Shown piece by piece: positions 60,182 through 64,000 of a stretch of DNA of 64,000 bases. Made by a program: the position numbers and the translations under genes. Location of the stretch: assembly GCF_020215705.1 (NCBI RefSeq), contig NZ_JAIWNB010000003.1:372001-436000 (forward strand), read 5' to 3'. Every line of letters begins with the position of its first letter. The stretch's first letter is position 1. The notes below the pieces were generated by a model. That model ran no database searches and was not told the DNA's origin. It saw only the letters and a program-made list of their open reading frames with translations. This DNA comes from Nonomuraea aurantiaca (GTDB lineage: Bacteria > Actinomycetota > Actinomycetes > Streptosporangiales > Streptosporangiaceae).

Positions 60182-61153
60182 ATGGCGCGCCCCATCGTCT
60201 CCCTGGTGACCGTGCTGGTCGTGGCGATGGCGGCGGCGGTGATCGCCGTCCGTCCGGCCGGTGCGGCCGCGTATCCCAATCCCGGGTACGTGACCGGCAG
60301 CATCGGCGTGCACGATCCGTCGGTGGTGAAGACGTCGAGCGGTTACCTCCTGGCCAATACCGGCGACAACATCGCGCTCAAGACGTCCACCGACCGCACG
60401 GCCTGGCGGGACGCGGGCGTGGCCTTCCCCGGCGGCGCGTCGTGGACGCTGCCGTACACCGGGGGCGGCGCCAGTCTGTGGGCGCCGGACATCTCCCGTC
60501 ACAACGGCAAGTACTACATGTACTACGCCGCCTCCACGTTCGGCTCCCGCAACTCGGTGATCTTCCTGGCCACCAGTGCCACCGGTGCCTCGGGTACCTG
60601 GGCCAACCAGGGCCTGGTCATTTCCACCATCTCCTCCAGCAGCTACAACGCGATCGACCCCAACCTGGTCACGGACGCCGCCGGCAACTGGTGGCTGTCC
60701 TTCGGCTCGTTCTGGACCGGCATCAAGCTGATCCCGCTCAACTCCTCGACGGGGCTGCGTAGCGGGAGCGCGCTCTACTCGATCGCGCAGCGCACCGGCG
60801 GCAGTACGGCCGTGGAGGCGCCGTTCATCTTCCGGCACGGGTCGTACTACTACCTGTGGGTCTCGTTCGACCTGTGCTGCCGGGGCGCGTCCAGCACCTA
60901 CCGGATCATGGTCGGCCGGTCGACCAGCGTCACCGGCCCGTACGTGGACCGCAACGGCACCGCCATGACCTCCGGCGGCGGCACGCAGGTCCTCGCCGGG
61001 CACGGCGGTGTCCACGGGCCTGGTCATCAGGCGGTGATCGCGGACAGCGACGCCGACGTCCTCTTCTACCACTATTACGCCGACAACGGCGCCTCGCTGC
61101 TGGGCATCAACCTCATCGGCTACGACAGCGCGGGCTGGCCCTACGTCTACTGA
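60182..61153 (+). CDS. Secreted GH43 endo-1,5-alpha-L-arabinanase
   Basis: 323 residues. Signal peptide at 1-29 (RPAGAAAY). Five-bladed propeller GH43 with catalytic base D45 in GVHDPSVV, the pKa-modulating Asp in AIDPNLV and the general acid Glu in AVEAPFIF. GGASLWAPDISRHNGKYYMYYAAS and YYLWVSFDLCCRG are typical of bacterial arabinanases. It cleaves the arabinan side chains of pectin. GAGGTGG precedes ATG 60182. It is followed 21 bp later by a rhamnogalacturonan lyase gene, forming a two-gene pectin operon. Confidence 0.92.
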   Translation: MARPIVSLVTVLVVAMAAAVIAVRPAGAAAYPNPGYVTGSIGVHDPSVVKTSSGYLLANTGDNIALKTSTDRTAWRDAGVAFPGGASWTLPYTGGGASLWAPDISRHNGKYYMYYAASTFGSRNSVIFLATSATGASGTWANQGLVISTISSSSYNAIDPNLVTDAAGNWWLSFGSFWTGIKLIPLNSSTGLRSGSALYSIAQRTGGSTAVEAPFIFRHGSYYYLWVSFDLCCRGASSTYRIMVGRSTSVTGPYVDRNGTAMTSGGGTQVLAGHGGVHGPGHQAVIADSDADVLFYHYYADNGASLLGINLIGYDSAGWPYVY

Positions 61154-61174
61154 TCAGGTTCGAAAGGAGCAGGC

Positions 61175-63019
61175 ATGCTTCCCGCGCGACGACGCCCCAT
61201 CTCTCTCGTGATCGCCGTGGTCCTCGCCCTGGCCGGAACCATGGACGTCGGCACCGCGTCAGCCGCCGCCGCGGCCAGGCAGGTGGAGAACCTGGATCGC
61301 GGCCTGATCAGCGTCCATTCCGGCAGCGGCAACCTGGTCTCCTGGCGGCTGCTCGGCGGCGAGAGCATGAGCACGGGTTTCAACCTCTATCGCGGCACGA
61401 CCCTGCTGACCTCATCGCCCATCACGAACTCGACGAACTACCTGGACTCCGGCGCCGCGGCGACGTCCACGTACACCGTGCGGGCGGTGGTCGGCGGGGT
61501 GGAGCAGGCGCCCTCCGCGGCGGCGACGCAGTTCGCCAACGGGTACCTGGACGTCCCGATCCAGCGGCCCGCCGGCGGCACCACGCCTGACGGGGTCGCC
61601 TACACCTACAGCGCGAACGACGCGAGCGTGGGTGACCTGGACGGTGACGGCCGCTACGAGTTCGTGCTCAAGTGGGATCCGTCCAACGCCAAGGACAACT
61701 CCCAGTCCGGCTACACCGGCAACGTGTACGTGGACGCGTACCGGCTGAACGGGACCCGGCTGTGGCGCGTCGACCTGGGCCGCAACATTCGCGCGGGGGC
61801 GCACTACACCCAGTTCCAGGTGTACGACTACGACGGCGACGGCCGGGCCGAGGTCGCGATGAAGACCGCCGACGGGAGCGTGGACGGCACCGGCAGGGTC
61901 ATCGGTTCGGCGTCCGCGGACTACCGGAACTCCTCCGGCTACGTCCTGTCCGGGCCCGAATTTCTGACCATGTTCAACGGCCAGACCGGGGCGGCCATGT
62001 CCACCGTCACCTACAACCCGCCGCGCGGGACCGTGTCCAGCTGGGGCGACTCCTACGGCAACCGGGTCGACCGGTTCCTGGCCGGCACGGCGTACCTGGA
62101 CGGGCAGCGGCCCAGCCTGATCATGGCGCGGGGCTACTACACGCGTACGGTGATCGCCGCGTGGGACTTCCGCAACGGAGCGTTGACGCAGCGATGGACG
62201 TTCGACTCCAAGGTGTCCGGCTCCCAGTACGAGGGGCAGGGCAACCACCAGCTGTCGATCGCGGACGCCGACGCCGACGGCAAGGACGAGATCATCTACG
62301 GCTCGGAGGCGATCGACGACAACGGGAGCCCGCTGTGGAACACGCGGCTCTTCCACGGTGACGCGCTGCACGTCGGCGACCTGATCCCGGCCCGCTCCGG
62401 CCTGGAGGTCTTCAAGCCGCACGAGAACACCAACCAGCCGGCCACCTCGATGGTCGACGCCCGGACCGGCGCCGTCATCTGGACGAACCCCTCCTGCGGG
62501 TGCGACAACGGGCGCGGCGTGTCCGACGACGTGTACGCGGGCAGCGCGGGCGCCGAATCGTGGTCGGCGGCCGTCTCGGGGCTGTTCAACACCTCCGGCG
62601 CGAACATCGGCCGCAAGCCGGGCTCGATCAACTTCCTCGTCTGGTGGGACGCCGACCCGGTCCGCGAGCTGCTCGACGGCACGCACATCGACAAGTACGG
62701 CACCGGCGCCGACACCCGCCTGCTCACCGGTTCGGGCGTGCACGCCAACAACGGCACCAAGTCGACCCCCTCCCTGTCCGCCGACATGTTCGGCGACTGG
62801 CGCGAGGAGGTCGTCTGGCCGACGACCTCGGAGACGGCGCTGCGGATCTACAGCACCCCCATCGTGACGACCCGGCGGCTGTGGACCCTCATGCACGACC
62901 CGCAGTATCGGGTGGCGATCGCCTGGCAGAACACCGCCTACAACCAGCCGCCGCACCCGAGCTACTTCATCGGGAACGGCATGTCCACCCCGGCACAGCC
63001 GGACATCTACGCACGCTGA
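61175..63019 (+). CDS. Secreted PL11 rhamnogalacturonan lyase
   Basis: 614 residues. Signal peptide at 1-31 (VGTASAAAAA). The N-terminal beta domain (ARQVENLDRGLISVHSG, SWRLLGGE) is followed by the eight-bladed propeller of family 11 lyases, with calcium-binding DxDGDG-type loops (GDLDGDGRYEFVLKWDPSNAKDN, YDYDGDGRAEVAMKTADG, ADADADGKDEIIYGSEAID) and FGDWREEVVWPT near the end. It cleaves the rhamnogalacturonan I backbone by beta-elimination. AGGAG lies just upstream of ATG 61175. Same operon and operator as the arabinanase. Confidence 0.93.
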   Translation: MLPARRRPISLVIAVVLALAGTMDVGTASAAAAARQVENLDRGLISVHSGSGNLVSWRLLGGESMSTGFNLYRGTTLLTSSPITNSTNYLDSGAAATSTYTVRAVVGGVEQAPSAAATQFANGYLDVPIQRPAGGTTPDGVAYTYSANDASVGDLDGDGRYEFVLKWDPSNAKDNSQSGYTGNVYVDAYRLNGTRLWRVDLGRNIRAGAHYTQFQVYDYDGDGRAEVAMKTADGSVDGTGRVIGSASADYRNSSGYVLSGPEFLTMFNGQTGAAMSTVTYNPPRGTVSSWGDSYGNRVDRFLAGTAYLDGQRPSLIMARGYYTRTVIAAWDFRNGALTQRWTFDSKVSGSQYEGQGNHQLSIADADADGKDEIIYGSEAIDDNGSPLWNTRLFHGDALHVGDLIPARSGLEVFKPHENTNQPATSMVDARTGAVIWTNPSCGCDNGRGVSDDVYAGSAGAESWSAAVSGLFNTSGANIGRKPGSINFLVWWDADPVRELLDGTHIDKYGTGADTRLLTGSGVHANNGTKSTPSLSADMFGDWREEVVWPTTSETALRIYSTPIVTTRRLWTLMHDPQYRVAIAWQNTAYNQPPHPSYFIGNGMSTPAQPDIYAR

Positions 63020-63105
63020 CAGCGGCCGGCTGTGCAACTTCCGTGGCAGGTGATGTACAACCCCGGTTTGATGCGCCCCGGCCGGTCCCGGAGTTAGCGT
63101 GGCGG

Positions 63106-64000
63106 ATGCCCATCAGCGCCGCATCACTCGTCCGGCGAGTGTCCGCGGTCAACCCCCTGCTCCTCGACGGCGCCCTGGCCCTGGCGCTGGTCGTCGGGAC
63201 CTGGCTGTGGGAGCTGTACGACCCGGGCAAGGGGCGGCCCCCGGACACGCTGTCGCTGTCCCTGACCGTGCTGGTGAACGCGCCGCTGGCAGTGCGCAGG
63301 CGGGCGCCCGTCGCCGTCCTGGTGGTCTCCACCGGGGCGGCGCTGGTCTACCACATGCTGGGCTACCACCTCGGGCTCAACAGCATGGGGCCGCTGGTGA
63401 CGCTCTACACCGTCGCCGCCCACCGGTCCTGGGCGTTCACCCTGGCCGGGACGGCGCTGATCGTGACGGAGTGGACGCAGGCGTCGGTCCGCCAGCCCGA
63501 CGTCGCGCTGTGGTCGGCGTTGGGGCAGTCGTTCCTGGTAGCGGTCTACGCCGTGGGCGCGGGCACGAGCACGCGGTTGCTGGCCGAACGTACCCGGCAG
63601 CTCGCCGTGCTGGCCGCCCAGCTCCACCGGGAGCAGGACGCCGCCGCCCGCCGCGCCGTCACCCACGAACGGGTGCGGATCGCCCGCGAGCTGCACGACG
63701 TCGTCGCCCATCACATGTCGGTGATCTCCGTGCAGGCGGGGCTCGGCCGCTACGTCGCCCTGTCCGACCCGGCCACCGCGCACGCCACGCTGGGGGTCAT
63801 CGCCGACACCAGCCACGAGGCGCTGGCCGAGATGCGGCGGCTGCTGTCGATCCTGCGGATCGAGGCCGACGACGAGGACGAAGGGCTCTACACCACGGCC
63901 CCCGGCCTGCAGAGCCTCGAACCCCTGGCGGAGCGGATCCGCGCGGCCGGTCTGCCGCTCACGGTGATCGTCGAGGGAGAGGCCAGACCGCTGCCGCCCG
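63106..64000 (+). CDS. NarL-type (HisKA_3) sensor histidine kinase, truncated by window end
   Basis: At least 298 residues; the frame is open to the last base. The N-terminal half holds about 4-5 transmembrane helices (LLLDGALALALVVGTWLW, VAVLVVSTGAALVYHML, LVTLYTVAAH, SFLVAVYAVGAG). Then a coiled-coil and the HisKA_3 dimerisation domain with phosphoacceptor His in ERVRIARELHDVVAHHMSVISVQAG. The HATPase domain lies mostly beyond the window. Such kinases pair with NarL/LuxR-type regulators, normally encoded just downstream, outside this window. ATG 63106 follows GGCGG. Confidence 0.88.
   Translation, partial: MPISAASLVRRVSAVNPLLLDGALALALVVGTWLWELYDPGKGRPPDTLSLSLTVLVNAPLAVRRRAPVAVLVVSTGAALVYHMLGYHLGLNSMGPLVTLYTVAAHRSWAFTLAGTALIVTEWTQASVRQPDVALWSALGQSFLVAVYAVGAGTSTRLLAERTRQLAVLAAQLHREQDAAARRAVTHERVRIARELHDVVAHHMSVISVQAGLGRYVALSDPATAHATLGVIADTSHEALAEMRRLLSILRIEADDEDEGLYTTAPGLQSLEPLAERIRAAGLPLTVIVEGEARPLPP

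Noticed and set aside
1..64000. CRISPR arrays, tRNAs, rRNAs, IS elements, integrases
   Set aside because: No regularly spaced repeats, cloverleaf-like sequences with a GTTCGA loop in context, transposase or integrase motifs were recognised by eye.

Overview
The window is a high-GC actinobacterial chromosome segment. Tightly overlapping operons (ATGA junctions), GTG and TTG starts, SigE-type ECF regulation, Tat- and Sec-secreted polysaccharidases and a 2-methylisoborneol locus fit a sporulating soil actinomycete. A Streptosporangiaceae/Nonomuraea-like host is my inference from gene style, not proven. No rRNA, tRNA, CRISPR array, IS element or phage module was recognised.

Layout. 0-2.7 kb: a PPOX-type flavin/F420 protein and a GH42 beta-galactosidase with a LacI-like operator. 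2.9-6.5 kb: a three-gene 2-methylisoborneol operon made of a cyclic-nucleotide-domain encapsulin shell (family 2B/EshA-like), 2-MIB synthase and geranyl-diphosphate C-methyltransferase. 6.8-13.3 kb: a catabolic regulon with a FadR-type regulator, enoyl-CoA hydratase, CaiB-type CoA-transferase, a solute-binding-like protein without a signal peptide, an SDR and an aldose-epimerase-like protein on the minus strand. A divergent FAH/AraD1-like enzyme shares two helically phased palindromic operators with it. 13.4-15.5 kb: a small secreted protein and a decayed RHS/YD-repeat gene. 15.5-24.9 kb: an EmrB/QacA pump with its TetR regulator, a secreted glucodextranase-like GH15, a DUF418 membrane protein, a DJ-1/dienelactone-hydrolase fusion, and a TauD dioxygenase behind a Cys-containing leader peptide. 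25-28.3 kb: a broken PASTA kinase and a membrane-anchored repeat protein.

28.3-37.4 kb: nine minus-strand genes form one overlapping operon (UDP-glucuronate decarboxylase-like SDR, SnoaL-like protein, CapK-type ligase, GT2, ATP-grasp, membrane protein, second CapK-type ligase, flippase, GalE-like SDR). It looks like a dedicated surface glycan or glycolipid pathway with acyl/amide decoration. 37.8-41.7 kb: a secreted Cys-rich small protein, a SigE-family ECF sigma with a membrane partner, and an MHS-type transporter. 41.8-48.3 kb: a large membrane NACHT NTPase, a Tat-exported FAD dehydrogenase and a lipoprotein L,D-transpeptidase. 48.4-53.1 kb: a GH6 cellulase and GH1 beta-glucosidase flanking a perfect CebR box, then an MFS exporter.

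53-60 kb is the most unusual region. It is an FxSxx-COOH-type RiPP locus with a short precursor (FxsA-like), a STAND/TPR partner (FxsT-like) and a radical SAM/SPASM maturase (FxsB-like), plus an nSTAND ATPase with TPR-like repeats immediately downstream of the precursor. The precursor is atypical: its F-x-x-S motif is not C-terminal but is followed by six extra residues. 60.1-63 kb is a two-gene pectin-degradation operon (GH43 arabinanase, PL11 rhamnogalacturonan lyase) under a TGTTA-N4-TAACA operator. The window ends inside a NarL-type sensor histidine kinase.
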